Positions 27,411 to 36,158 of a stretch of DNA of 64,000 bases are shown piece by piece. The notes under the pieces were generated by a model. The model did no database searches. It saw nothing but the letters and a program-made list of their open reading frames with translations, and had not been told where the DNA came from. Source of the DNA: Comamonas testosteroni TK102 (GTDB lineage Bacteria; Pseudomonadota; Gammaproteobacteria; Burkholderiales; Burkholderiaceae_C); assembly GCF_000739375.1 (NCBI RefSeq), contig NZ_CP006704.1:2418001-2482000 (forward strand), given 5' to 3'. The stretch's first letter is position 1; each line of letters begins with the position of its first letter. The translations under genes and the position numbers were made by a program.

Positions 27411-28367
27411 TCAGGTCCCATGCAAGACATGCAGCAGCATCAGCAGCAGCGGCATGGTCACCAGGGCCAGCAAGGTGGACAGCGCAATGCCAGCGACCAC
27501 TTCGTCCTGGGCGACCCGGTAGCGCTGAGTGAAGAGCAAGGCATTGGCGCCCACAGGCAAGGCCGAGCAGATCAGCATCACACCCATGGCCGGACCGCGC
27601 AGCTGCAGCAGCCAGGCGCAGGCGAGAAACACCAGGGGATGCACCAGCGATTTGACCAGCGTGATGCGCATTGCGGGGCGCCAGTGGGCACCGATCCTGG
27701 TGAAGGCCAGGGTGATGCCGACGAGCAGCAGCGCCATGGGGCCCATGGCAGAGCCCAGCATCTTGAGCGAGGTATCGAGCACCTCAGGTAGGGGCCAGCC
27801 TGTCAGAGACCACAGCAGACCCGCCAGAATCGGCAGCGGCACAGGGTGGATGATGCTGTTGCGTACCGCCTGCCAGACGGTGCTCCCCAGGGATCGCCTG
27901 CCGTGGGGGTCGTCCGTATGCTGCTCACGAGAGGAGGCCAGCTCGAACACCATGGTCGCGGCCGTCAGCAGTACCAGGGCGTGCACCGAGATCAGGGTGA
28001 ACAATGTCACCAGTCCCTGCTCGCCAAATGCCAGACCCACGAGTGGCACGCCGATCATGGCAGCATTGCTGAACATGCTGGCCAGTCCACGCGCCGCAGC
28101 CAATGTGTTGAAGCCATAGACCAGCATCGTCGCCACAAACACGATGATGGCCGAAAGAAAGTACACGCCGATCGGTCGATAGTCCAGTTCGCCGACATGT
28201 ACCTGCGCCATGGTGCGAAACAGCAGTGCCGGCAGCAGCAGCAGAAACACCAGATTGGACATATCCTTGACTGCTGTCTGTCGCACCAGTCCTGCACGTG
28301 CCACGCCAAACCCCGTACCGATCAATGCAATCACCGGTAGCAGTGCCGCTATCGCGGAACCATTCAT
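27411..28367 (-). CDS. AEC-family transporter
   Basis: A 318-residue membrane protein with about ten helices, like auxin-efflux-carrier (AEC) and malonate (MdcF) transporters. The N-terminal half contains PVIALIGTGFGVARAGLV and a conserved NxAMIGVPL-like segment (FSNAAMIGVPLVGLAF); the second half repeats the fold. Bacterial members move small organic acids or amino acids. The specificity here is unknown. Confidence 0.88.
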   Translation of the reverse strand: MNGSAIAALLPVIALIGTGFGVARAGLVRQTAVKDMSNLVFLLLLPALLFRTMAQVHVGELDYRPIGVYFLSAIIVFVATMLVYGFNTLAAARGLASMFSNAAMIGVPLVGLAFGEQGLVTLFTLISVHALVLLTAATMVFELASSREQHTDDPHGRRSLGSTVWQAVRNSIIHPVPLPILAGLLWSLTGWPLPEVLDTSLKMLGSAMGPMALLLVGITLAFTRIGAHWRPAMRITLVKSLVHPLVFLACAWLLQLRGPAMGVMLICSALPVGANALLFTQRYRVAQDEVVAGIALSTLLALVTMPLLLMLLHVLHGT

Positions 28368-28819
28368 TCAACTCTCCAACTAAACTGAGCCGCCGCCTGC
28401 ACCCGCTCTCAGTGTGAGTGTGTGCATTCCTCGGGCGCAGAGCTTAACTCTTCTTCTCACCGGTTCCGGGATCCTGCTTGCTTTGTTTGCCAAGCCCTGC
28501 TGCTCAGGCCATGTCAATCGTCGTCAAGCTTGGTACGGATGGGCATCCGCGAACGCTTTGTTTATCGGGGTCGGAAGGCTTCTGGGTTTCGATGTTACGA
28601 CTCGTTGAACCCCTGTTCGAGTGGGCCCCTGAAACGCAGGAGTCGTGCTCTACCTTCAGTAACAAAACCCTCGAGACTTGGCTTCGCAAGCCATGGCCAT
28701 CGTCGAAAATAGACAGGGCTGGGCCGATCCTGGTATTTTTGGCGCTGATGGCGGCTGGAATGCCAGGTCGGCATGGCCGTCATCACGCAATCATTGAGAG
28801 AAAAGCACGGACACAAGCC
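28368..28819. other. AT-richer spacer without a recognisable gene
   Basis: A plus-strand frame is open through much of this region, but its translation has no recognisable family and no early ribosome site. Base composition is more AT-rich than the neighbouring genes, which may indicate foreign or decaying DNA. No tRNA or transposase could be confirmed. Confidence 0.45.
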
Positions 28820-28993
28820 ATGCTGCGCAGCAAATTGGGAACACTGTTATTGGTCAGTGCCGCACTATCGTGCGCGGCGGGATTTGCTTTGGATGCGCGC
28901 GGCAGTATTGCCTATCTCGAACTATGGCTGGCTCTGGCGGTCTTATTGCTCCTCGGCGGCGCGGTTCTCATCGTCCTGGGGCAGAACGACTAG
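28820..28993 (+). CDS. Small hypothetical membrane protein (57 residues)
   Basis: Translation from this ATG gives 57 residues with two hydrophobic helices (about 7-23 and 31-54) joined by a short polar loop. The ribosome site is weak (GAGAG well upstream) and the frame is open further upstream, so the start is uncertain. No family is recognised. Confidence 0.45.
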   Translation: MLRSKLGTLLLVSAALSCAAGFALDARGSIAYLELWLALAVLLLLGGAVLIVLGQND

Positions 28994-29091
28994 CCGTGGG
29001 CAGCTTACTGTCCGCACCAGCCATGTCCGGCGCATGACGCACACCGGGATATCGGTTATGGTGAGCAGCGTAAAACTCCAAGGAAGCTCCG

Positions 29092-29238
29092 ATGCCCAAA
29101 CCAAACTATCCCTTCGAAAAACGGCAACGCGAGTTGGAGAAGAAGAAAAAAAAAGAGGAGAAGGCTCAGCGCAAGGTGGCAGCCTCCGAATTCACTCCAC
29201 CCAATGTGGTGCCCGAGGTGTTGCAGGACAACAAGTAA
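29092..29238 (+). CDS. Conserved small lysine-rich protein (48 residues)
   Basis: A 48-residue protein beginning MPKPNYPFEKRQRELEKKKK, with a highly charged helix and a Pro-containing tail. Very similar small proteins (often 'hypothetical', starting MPKPNY.FEKRQRE) are widespread in Betaproteobacteria. AAGGAAG precedes the ATG. The role is unknown; the basic helix could bind nucleic acid. It is too short for many ORF filters but well supported. Confidence 0.82.
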   Translation: MPKPNYPFEKRQRELEKKKKKEEKAQRKVAASEFTPPNVVPEVLQDNK

Positions 29239-29387
29239 GTCAGGGATGGGCTGTACGCCGCCGTGATTGCGGGAGCGCTGCACCCGACCGATAGCTTTCA
29301 ATACGCATATGCCTTGCACACGAGGAGCTTTACGCAAGGAGTTAACCTGCCGGCCGCCTCTCCTGTGCAATGCATGGGAATCAGACC

Positions 29388-29972
29388 TCAGGCGCCTGCA
29401 CGAGCACCCAGCTTGCATGCGTGCTTGATCCAGCCCGCTCGCGCTGCATCGCTGGAGTTGACCACCGGGCCAAAGCTGTGCACGCGCACGGGTCTGATCC
29501 CGCTGAACTCCAGGATGGTCTGCTTCATTTGCCGGTGACCTGGTTGGCGCTGTACCCATCTGTAATACCACGGCGGGGTGTCCATGGTCACCAGCAGCTC
29601 GGCGGTGCGGCCTGTCAGCAGGCGATCCCACAACACGGAATTGGCTCGGTACTTGAAGGCGAAGCCTGGAAGAAAGATGCGATCCAGAAAGCCCTTGAGC
29701 AGCGCCGGCAGTCCACCCCACCAGATGGGATAGACCCATACCAGATGCTGAGCCCAGGCAATGTCGATCTGTGCATCCCGCAGGTCGGGTTCCAGCGGCT
29801 GGGCATGCGCATATCCATGGCGCAGGATGGGATCGAAATACATTTCCCCAAGTGACAGCAGGCGTACTTCGGCTCCGGACTGGCGCGCGGCGTCGGCATA
29901 GTTGTGAGCCAGGCTTGCACACATGCTTTGGGAAGAGGAATGACCGAGGATGATGAGGATGCGACGGGACAT
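29388..29972 (-). CDS. NAD(P)H-dependent quinone oxidoreductase-like flavoprotein
   Basis: A 194-residue flavodoxin-fold protein of the NQO1/modulator of drug activity family. Features are the N-terminal LIILGHSSSQSMC FMN-phosphate loop, VWVYPIWWGGLPALLKGFLDR (the family signature around 78-98) and MDTPPWYYRW. Members reduce quinones or other electrophiles with NAD(P)H. It is followed upstream by a MerR regulator on the same strand, a likely controller. Confidence 0.9.
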   Translation of the reverse strand: MSRRILIILGHSSSQSMCASLAHNYADAARQSGAEVRLLSLGEMYFDPILRHGYAHAQPLEPDLRDAQIDIAWAQHLVWVYPIWWGGLPALLKGFLDRIFLPGFAFKYRANSVLWDRLLTGRTAELLVTMDTPPWYYRWVQRQPGHRQMKQTILEFSGIRPVRVHSFGPVVNSSDAARAGWIKHACKLGARAGA

Positions 29973-30032
29973 GGCGATAGAGGCTTGCGAAGTTTGCAGG
30001 CCGCCAGCATCACCTTGCCCCGTGGGACAAAG

Positions 30033-30425
30033 TCAAGCGCTGGATCGGATCGGGAGCTTGTCTGGCGTAGCGCACCCGCTTGCGTCCTCACAACTGGCCA
30101 GCTCCACGCTCAGCGCCGCAAGAGCGGTGTCGGCAGCCTTCAGTCGTACCAACTCCTCGGCAATGGCATGTCGCCGGGACTGGATCAGTGTCAGGACGGC
30201 TGCAGCGCCCGCGGCGGTGTCGATGGCGCGTAGCGGCTGAAGCGTAGCCAAGCGAAATCCCAGTGCCAGTGCCTGGCGAATCCATTGCACGCGCTGTACA
30301 TCCTCGGGGCCATAGCTGCGGTAGCTGCCTCTGCGCGCCACGGTGCCGAGCAAACCGTGGGCCTCGTAGAGGCGGAGCGCCTTGGGTGTGCAGCCTGTGA
30401 GTGCCGCGAGCTCACCGATGCGCAT
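30033..30425 (-). CDS. MerR-family transcriptional regulator
   Basis: A protein of about 130 residues. The N-terminal MerR winged helix (MRIGELAALTGCTPKALRLYEAHGL) is intact, followed by the dimerisation helix. A Cys and CxxxxC-like spacing (ASCEDASGC) near the C-terminus could sense a metal or redox signal, but this is not proven. The start is placed at the ATG at 30425 by comparison with MerR proteins; the long N-terminal extension to 30551 is unlikely. It lies 60 bases before the quinone reductase-like gene on the same strand. Confidence 0.85.
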   Translation of the reverse strand: MRIGELAALTGCTPKALRLYEAHGLLGTVARRGSYRSYGPEDVQRVQWIRQALALGFRLATLQPLRAIDTAAGAAAVLTLIQSRRHAIAEELVRLKAADTALAALSVELASCEDASGCATPDKLPIRSSA

Positions 30426-30638
30426 AACTGACTTCTGGGTGCTTCCAGGAATGGTGGATGCTTGCGCAAACGGCTGAGGTGGCATGCGTGTCTGAAGTCG
30501 CTTGGGCATGTTGTGGGTGCAGGTGTGTCGAGCCGGGCTTTGCCGGGGCATCGATTTCCGGGAGTGGCACCTAAAGCCTTGGGTTCAGCCAGCGCAGATC
30601 AAGGTCTGCTATCGGAATGGCCTCAGGCGATGGGCAAG

Positions 30639-30660
30639 AAAAAGGCCCGCAATGCGGGCC
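30639..30660 (-). terminator. Minus-strand terminator
   Basis: On the minus strand GGCCCGC-ATT-GCGGGCC is followed by TTTTT. It lies 34 bases after the stop of the small open frame at 30694-30891 and could end that transcript or the zapB-zapA transcript. Confidence 0.8.
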
Positions 30661-30693
30661 GATCATCAATCCAGATTTGCAAGTTGTTGATGC

Positions 30694-30891
30694 CTAGCGT
30701 GGCCTTGTTTGATTTTCTGGGCCACGTTCATGGCTGTAGACCAACTTCATCAACAGCTTGTCGGTAAAGGTGTCTGCAAATGCCACCGGCTCGTCATCCT
30801 GAACCGGGGGTTCAGGTGGGCAAGAGCAACCTATCGTTGGGTTCATCTGACGCGAGACGATCACGCTCAATAGGTGATTTATCAAGCCCAT
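30694..30891 (-). CDS. Possible small protein downstream of zapA
   Basis: A frame of about 65 codons from the ATG at 30891. Its second half (ADTFTDKLLMKLVYSHE) looks protein-like and a good terminator follows. There is no clear ribosome site and no recognised family; a shorter start at 30846 is possible. The stretch could instead be an RNA gene, since 6S RNA often lies near zapA, but I could not fit a 6S structure. Confidence 0.35.
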   Translation of the reverse strand: MGLINHLLSVIVSRQMNPTIGCSCPPEPPVQDDEPVAFADTFTDKLLMKLVYSHERGPENQTRPR

Positions 30892-31010
30892 GCTCGTTGA
30901 GCATTGGTTCAAGGAAATATAAAAACCGGCAGATTTGCAGACGGTTTTATTCTAGCGGGAATTGGCAGTCGTGCGCAGCTCATGACTGCTTTGTTGCCGA
31001 GGTTAACTGA

Positions 31011-31391
31011 TCAAAGCAGCCTGGCGTCAGCATCCAGAGCCTGATCGAGCCTGAGCACCAGTTGCTCTGCCAAATCCTGCTGGCGCTGCAACTCGGCCTG
31101 GGCGGCGGCACTGACTTCGGAGGCCGCGCTCTGCTCCTGAGCGAGTGCCTGCATTTCAGCCTGGGCGTTGGCCATATGGGCTTGCTGGGCATCGCGGTCG
31201 AGCACGTCGAACGCCATATTGAGGGCTGCCAGCACCGCCACCCGCTCGCGCGAGCGGACCTTGCCGCTGTCGCGGATGCGGGTCATCGCCTCGTCCACGC
31301 GGCGAACGGCTTCCTGCACACGTTCTTCTTGACCATCGGGGCAGGTCAGCACATAGCTTTGCTGCATGATTTGCACATCGATCTGCTTCAT
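31011..31391 (-). CDS. zapA: Cell division protein ZapA
   Basis: A 126-residue protein with the ZapA N-terminal domain (QIMQQSYVLTCPDGQEERVQEAVRRVDEAM) and a C-terminal coiled coil (about 60-120). ZapA binds FtsZ and bundles its filaments at the division site. The N-terminal sequence is a good family match; the coiled coil is somewhat longer than in E. coli ZapA. It follows a zapB-like gene by 40 bases on the same strand, the usual arrangement in Betaproteobacteria. Confidence 0.92.
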   Translation of the reverse strand: MKQIDVQIMQQSYVLTCPDGQEERVQEAVRRVDEAMTRIRDSGKVRSRERVAVLAALNMAFDVLDRDAQQAHMANAQAEMQALAQEQSAASEVSAAAQAELQRQQDLAEQLVLRLDQALDADARLL

Positions 31392-31431
31392 GGGCGTCAG
31401 TGGCGGGTCTGGTGATGGAGGGTGACGGCTG

Positions 31432-31653
31432 TCACTCTCCCTGGTTGGCGGGCAGGCGTTCGATCAATGCATCGACGCGCGCACGAGCGGCCTGCAGGCG
31501 CAGACGCAGCAAATCGCGCTCTTGCGTCAGAGCGGTGACCTGATCGGTGAGCAGGGTGTTGGTGCGCTGCAGTTCCTCGTGGCGCACCAGCAGACGCTCC
31601 ACGCGCTCGGCAATGAGATCAAGAGAGGGCTGGGTGGTCATAGACTCTGCCAT
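31432..31653 (-). CDS. ZapB-like coiled-coil cell division protein
   Basis: A 73-residue, fully helical protein (LDLIAERVERLLVRHEELQRTN onward) with heptad repeats throughout. This family (TIGR02449-type) precedes zapA in many proteobacteria and is thought to act with ZapA at the division ring. The start at 31653 or 31641 (MTTQPS) cannot be decided; neither has a strong ribosome site. The longer frame to 31785 lacks the coiled-coil character. Confidence 0.8.
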   Translation of the reverse strand: MAESMTTQPSLDLIAERVERLLVRHEELQRTNTLLTDQVTALTQERDLLRLRLQAARARVDALIERLPANQGE

Positions 31654-31895
31654 TGTAGGTCTTGCAGTCCGTGGGTGAGTATAAATGTGCAGGCAAATTC
31701 GCAGTTTGCGCCAGAGCACGGCCTGCTTGACTGTCGCAGTCGGGAAACTGCAGTATTTCTCCCAAAATCGTAGCGTGCTGCGCAAGTTCTGTGTGCCTCA
31801 AACGCAGGTTTAAGGTAAAAAATCGTCACCTCACCCGCGCAAGGCTACTTCGAATGAAGGATTCGCGCCGCGTGGCACTCATTACAATGGGCGCC

Positions 31896-32112
31896 TGTTG
31901 GTGCTCGAGGCTGCTTTCCTGTGGTCTCAGTTCAACGGGAAGCAGGGAGGGGCTGGCCAGATGCACTGGCACTCCGAACCTGCGCTGCCCCCGCAACGGT
32001 CGGCGAATGGAATGCTGCGGCATTCCGCCTTTTTCCCCATGGTCACTGGCGCTGCGCGCTGGGAAGGCCGGCAAGAGGATGATTCGCCTAGCCCGGATAC
32101 CGGCCAACATGG
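31896..32112 (+). ncRNA. Cobalamin riboswitch
   Basis: The leader holds the conserved elements of an adenosylcobalamin riboswitch in order: GGTGC near the 5' end (31900), a GGGAA element (about 31938), the core GCTGCCCCCGCAACGGT (about 31984-32000) and the B12 box AGCCCGGATACCGGCC (32090-32105). A TACAAT -10-like hexamer at 31883-31888 places the start near 31895. It should switch off btuB and the downstream B12 operon when cobalamin is plentiful. Confidence 0.93.
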
Positions 32113-32190
32113 GTTGCCTGCATTGTGTGCAGGTATGTTTGCTCAATGTCGGCGGGTAGGCTGGCGTGGGCGTATTCAAGTGTGCTTTCC

Positions 32191-34104
32191 ATGAGTCCGC
32201 AATCTTCGTCCCTGCGCCTGGCGCAGGTGGCTTCGCGCGCACGCGCCTCCTGTTTTGTTCTCCGTCCCACCTTGCTGGCATCTGCGTTGGCCATGGCGTT
32301 TGCCGCACAGGCTCAGTCAACTGCCCAGGCCGATCCGGTGCACATGAAAGAAACCGTGGTTACCGCCAATCGCATCGAACAGCCTTTGTCGGATCTGGTG
32401 GCCGATATGTCGGTGGTGGGTCGTGAAACGATTGAAACTGCGGGTGCCGTGGGTGTGGCCGATGTGCTCTCGCGTCTACCGGGTGTGCAGATGGTGCGTA
32501 ACGGCGGCGCTGGCTCGACCACCAGCGTCTATCTGCGCGGTGCCGACACGCGTTTCACCGCTGTGTATATCGATGGAGTGCGCGTGGACTCCCAGTCCAC
32601 GGGCGGTGCATCCTGGCAGGATATTCCGCTGGAAGCGATCGACCGCATTGAAGTGTTGCGCGGCCCGGCGGCGGCTGTCTACGGTTCAGACGCCATGGGC
32701 GGCGTGGTGCAGATCTTCACCAAAAAGGGCGAGGGCAAAGCCAAGCCCTATGTGGGTCTGGGTTGGGGCAGTCGTGGCACGGTGAAGGCTCAGGCAGGCA
32801 TCAGCGGCGGTGTTGCGGGCTGGGATTACAGCCTGGGTGTTTCGCATGCCAGCAGCAACGGCTTCAATGCCAAGACCTCTGCGGGCTTCAATCCCGATGC
32901 CGATGGCTATCGCAGCAACGCCTTCAACGGCCGTGTGGGCTACCAGATCAACAGCAATCAACGTGTTGAGGCCACGGCTCTGACCAGCTATATGAACGCG
33001 GGTTATGACGCCACTGTCTCCAAGACCAGTCCCATGGCCGACGACCGCAGCATCTACAAGATGAATGCGGTAGGCCTGAACTGGCTGGCCAAGTGGAGCG
33101 ATGTCTACAGCACACGCCTTCAGTACACGCAGTCACGCGATTTCTACCAGACCAAGCCCAGTGTCTATGAAACCGACACGCGTTTGCACAGCTATCTGTT
33201 CCAGAATGAGTGGCGGCTGGGAGCGCAGACCGTGACGGCCGCGCTGGAGCGCCGCGAGGACAAGCTGGTCAACAACGGCCTGGATATCGGCAGCCGCAAT
33301 CGCTCTCAGAACGCGCTGGCACTGGGCTATGGCCTGCATGCAGGCAAGCACACGCTGCAGCTCAACGCCCGTCATGACCGCGACAGCGAGTTCGGCGGAC
33401 ACACCACGGGCAGCGCTGCGTATGGCTATGAGTTCATGCCCAACTGGCGCGCAACCGCATCGGCCGGCACTGCCTTTCGCGCACCTACGCTCTATCAGCG
33501 CTTCAGCCAATATGGCGATGCCAGCCTGTCGCCTGAAAAAGGCCGCAATGTGGAGCTGGGCCTGAAATGGGGCGAGGGCAGCGACAGCTTCTCGGCCACG
33601 CTTTATCGCAACAATGTATCCAATCTCATCAACTATGTGGGTGGGACGGGCACCTGTGCGGGCAATACCGGCCTTTACGGCGGCTGCTATGCCAACGTGG
33701 CCAAGGCCCGTTACGAAGGCATCACCCTGGCCGCCACCACCCGCTTGGGCATGGTGAATCTGCAAGGTTCGGTGGACTTCCAGGATCCGCGCGATACCGA
33801 TAAGGATCTGCAACTGGCTCGCCGCTCCAAGCGTTACGCCAATCTGTCTGCCGACACCACACTGGCCGGCTGGAGGCTGGGCGTCGAAATGCAGGCTGCC
33901 GGAAGGCGCTTTGACGATGCTGCCAACAAGACTGTGCTGGGCGGTTACACGCTCTGGAATCTGAGTGCGCAAAAGCAGCTGACACGTGAATGGAGCCTGG
34001 TGACGCGCATCAACAATCTGGCTGACAAGCGCTATGAGCTGGCCCGAACCTATGCCACCGAAGGCCGCAGCGGCTATATCGGGGTGAAGTGGGAAGCCAG
34101 GTAA
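32191..34104 (+). CDS. btuB: TonB-dependent vitamin B12 receptor BtuB
   Basis: An outer-membrane receptor of about 637 residues. A signal peptide (cleavage near MAFAAQAQS) precedes the TonB box-like ETVVTANRI, the plug domain (to about residue 170; VEVLRGPAAAVYGSDAMGGVVQIF) and the beta barrel, ending with ...YIGVKWEAR. The C-terminal residue is Arg after an aromatic-rich last strand. It imports cobalamin or cobinamide with TonB energy. The ATG at 32191 lies after the riboswitch; an upstream frame is not needed. CobB follows six bases later. Confidence 0.95.
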   Translation: MSPQSSSLRLAQVASRARASCFVLRPTLLASALAMAFAAQAQSTAQADPVHMKETVVTANRIEQPLSDLVADMSVVGRETIETAGAVGVADVLSRLPGVQMVRNGGAGSTTSVYLRGADTRFTAVYIDGVRVDSQSTGGASWQDIPLEAIDRIEVLRGPAAAVYGSDAMGGVVQIFTKKGEGKAKPYVGLGWGSRGTVKAQAGISGGVAGWDYSLGVSHASSNGFNAKTSAGFNPDADGYRSNAFNGRVGYQINSNQRVEATALTSYMNAGYDATVSKTSPMADDRSIYKMNAVGLNWLAKWSDVYSTRLQYTQSRDFYQTKPSVYETDTRLHSYLFQNEWRLGAQTVTAALERREDKLVNNGLDIGSRNRSQNALALGYGLHAGKHTLQLNARHDRDSEFGGHTTGSAAYGYEFMPNWRATASAGTAFRAPTLYQRFSQYGDASLSPEKGRNVELGLKWGEGSDSFSATLYRNNVSNLINYVGGTGTCAGNTGLYGGCYANVAKARYEGITLAATTRLGMVNLQGSVDFQDPRDTDKDLQLARRSKRYANLSADTTLAGWRLGVEMQAAGRRFDDAANKTVLGGYTLWNLSAQKQLTREWSLVTRINNLADKRYELARTYATEGRSGYIGVKWEAR

Positions 34105-34110
34105 GCGGCC

Positions 34111-35529
34111 ATGACAGTCACCGCAATGCATGAAACAGGCTCGGGCGTGCGCTGCCCCGCGCTGCTGATCAGTGCTCCGGCCTCTGGCCAGGGCAAGACC
34201 ACCGTGACGGCAGCCTTGGCACGGCTGCATGCGCGTCAGGGACGCAAGGTGCGTGTATTCAAGTGCGGGCCGGATTTTCTGGACCCCTACTGGCACGAGC
34301 TCGCCAGTGGTTCGCCCGTGCATTCGGTGGACTTGTGGATGACAGGCGAGGCGGATGTGCGCCAACGCCTGCATGAGGCGTCCCAGGAGGCTGACCTGAT
34401 TCTTGTCGAAGGCGTCATGGGCCTGTTCGACGGCAGCTTCAGCGCGGGCGATCTGGCGCAACTGCTGGGTCTGCCCGTGCTGGCCGTGGTCGATGCCTCG
34501 GCCATGGCGGGCACTTTCGGGGCGCTGGCCTACGGCTTGCAGCATTACCAGGCCGGCCTGCGCTGGGCCGGCATGCTGGCCAACCGGGTGGCCACGGCGC
34601 ATCATGCGGATCTGCTCCGGCAAGGCCTGCGCGACCAGTCTATGTGGCTCGGGGCCATGCCGGGGGTGCAACTGGGCGATGCGGCAGTCAAGGCCAGGTC
34701 TGCGGCGCTGCTGCCGGAGCGCCACCTGGGCCTGATCGCCGCCCACGAGCTCGGCGATGCCCTGCAGCGTCTGGATGCCGCAGCCGATGCCCTGGCCCAG
34801 ACGCCGCTGGGGCAGAGGGCCTGGAGCTCGGACGACGGGCAGCCCAGCTGGCAGGATTGGTGTGTGGACTTTGCCGCACCGGACATTGGCGCGGCTCAGC
34901 CCCGCCTGGAGCCATGGCTGGGCGGACGTCGCATTGCCATTGCGCGCGATGCGGCGTTTTCGTTTATCTATCCCGCCAATCTGGACTGTCTGCGTGCCAT
35001 GGGGGCAGAGCTGTGCTTTTTCTCGCCACTGGCTGGCGATGCGCTGCCGCCCTGCGATGCGATCTGGCTGCCCGGCGGCTATCCGGAACTGCACGCCCCA
35101 GCCCTGCATGAGAACCGGCAGTTGCGCGACGGCATTGCCCAGCATATGGCCCAGGGCAAGCCGGTCTGGGCAGAGTGCGGCGGCATGCTGGCGCTGTGCG
35201 ATGGTGTGACCGCCCTGGACGGCAGCACCCAGCCCATGTGGGGGCTGCTGCCCGGTCAGGTCGTGATGCAGAGCCGGCTCGGCGGTCTGGGCATGCAGCA
35301 ACTGGCCCTCGATGCGGGCCTGTTGCGCGGCCATACCTTTCACTACACAAGGCTGGAGACGGCCATGCCGGTGCTCACGCGCAGCAGTCGCCCCGGCGCG
35401 GCCGTACAGGCTGATCGTGGCGAGGCGCTTTATCAGCATGGCAGTGTGCAGGCCAGCTACTTTCATGCCTGGTTTCCGTCCAGCCCGTCGGCTGTGGCGG
35501 CGCTTTTTGGCGCAACAATCGAAGGCTGA
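34111..35529 (+). CDS. cobB: Cobyrinate a,c-diamide synthase (CobB/CbiA)
   Basis: A 472-residue amidotransferase that uses ATP and glutamine to amidate two carboxylates of cobyrinate. The N-terminal ATPase has the loop SAPASGQGKTTVTAAL; the C-terminal class I glutaminase-like domain has WAECGGMLAL (nucleophile Cys) and a late His in ASYFHAWF. The length is typical. In an aerobic pathway the substrate is hydrogenobyrinate; which form applies here is not decidable. Confidence 0.93.
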   Translation: MTVTAMHETGSGVRCPALLISAPASGQGKTTVTAALARLHARQGRKVRVFKCGPDFLDPYWHELASGSPVHSVDLWMTGEADVRQRLHEASQEADLILVEGVMGLFDGSFSAGDLAQLLGLPVLAVVDASAMAGTFGALAYGLQHYQAGLRWAGMLANRVATAHHADLLRQGLRDQSMWLGAMPGVQLGDAAVKARSAALLPERHLGLIAAHELGDALQRLDAAADALAQTPLGQRAWSSDDGQPSWQDWCVDFAAPDIGAAQPRLEPWLGGRRIAIARDAAFSFIYPANLDCLRAMGAELCFFSPLAGDALPPCDAIWLPGGYPELHAPALHENRQLRDGIAQHMAQGKPVWAECGGMLALCDGVTALDGSTQPMWGLLPGQVVMQSRLGGLGMQQLALDAGLLRGHTFHYTRLETAMPVLTRSSRPGAAVQADRGEALYQHGSVQASYFHAWFPSSPSAVAALFGATIEG

Positions 35530-35546
35530 GCCTTTAGTCCATCACC

Positions 35547-36158
35547 ATGAGCCCTGCAAGCACAGTCTCCTTCGTCATGCCGCGTACCCAGCTGATTCTG
35601 GGCGGGCAGAAAAGCGGCAAATCCCGTCGTGCAGAGTTGCTGGCGCGCCAGTGGCTGCAGGCGGATGCCGGACATCAGGCGGTGCTGGTGGCCACCGGTC
35701 AGGCCTGGGACGCGGAAATGAGCGAGCGCATTGCGCACCACCAGCGTGATCGCGCCGAGCGCGTGCCCGGCATGTTGACCATAGAGGAGCCGCGCGAGCT
35801 GGCCCAGGTGCTGGCCCGGCACAGCAGCCCGCAGCGCCTGCTGGTGATTGATTGCCTGACCTTGTGGCTGACGAACTGGCTGATGCCGGTGGAGGCTGAG
35901 GATTTAGAGGTGAGTCAACCTCAAACCCATGACTGGCAAGCGCAGCTAGCTCTCTTTTTGAAAGCACTTGATGCCGCGGCGGGCCCCGTCATTCTGGTTG
36001 GCAACGAAATCGGTCTGGGCGTGATTCCCATGGGGCGCGAAGTGCGCGCCTTTGTCGATGCACTGGGCTTGCTCAATCAGCAGGCGGCTGCGCATTGCGA
36101 AAGCGTCACGCTGATGTGCGCCGGCTTGCCGCTGGCGCTGAAAGGGCCGCAGGCATGA
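35547..36158 (+). CDS. cobU: Bifunctional adenosylcobinamide kinase / guanylyltransferase (CobU/CobP)
   Basis: A 203-residue enzyme that phosphorylates adenosylcobinamide and then attaches GMP. The P-loop GGQKSGKSRRAE (from about 19), the guanylyl-accepting His in ERIAHHQRDR, DCLTLWLTN and GNEIGLGVIPMGREVRAFVDALG are diagnostic. The segment at about 116-138 (35901-35964) is unusual in base composition and contains a copy of the dispersed repeat. Its stop overlaps the btuF ATG. Confidence 0.94.
   Translation: MSPASTVSFVMPRTQLILGGQKSGKSRRAELLARQWLQADAGHQAVLVATGQAWDAEMSERIAHHQRDRAERVPGMLTIEEPRELAQVLARHSSPQRLLVIDCLTLWLTNWLMPVEAEDLEVSQPQTHDWQAQLALFLKALDAAAGPVILVGNEIGLGVIPMGREVRAFVDALGLLNQQAAAHCESVTLMCAGLPLALKGPQA
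35937..35964 (+). repeat. Dispersed repeat copy C, inside cobU
   Basis: CAAGCGCAGCTAGCTCTCTT and the following TTTGAAAG match the pattern AAGCG-N3-N-AGCT-N-T seen at four other places in the window. It lies in frame within the cobU coding region in a locally AT-rich patch. Confidence 0.45.

Noticed and set aside
28620..28700. tRNA-like string with GGTAGAGCA on the minus strand
   Set aside because: The acceptor and T arms cannot be paired around it, so it is not a tRNA gene.
30846..31010. Possible 6S RNA downstream of zapA
   Set aside because: Position fits, but I could not find the long imperfect hairpin with a central bubble; kept only as an open question.
33133..35466. A 777-codon minus-strand frame
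   Set aside because: It spans btuB and cobB, both certain genes on the plus strand, and has no domain. It is a codon-usage shadow.
36095..36154. Longer N-terminus for BtuF from an upstream start
   Set aside because: The extra residues are out of character for a signal peptide; the ATGA overlap at 36155 gives a perfect signal sequence.
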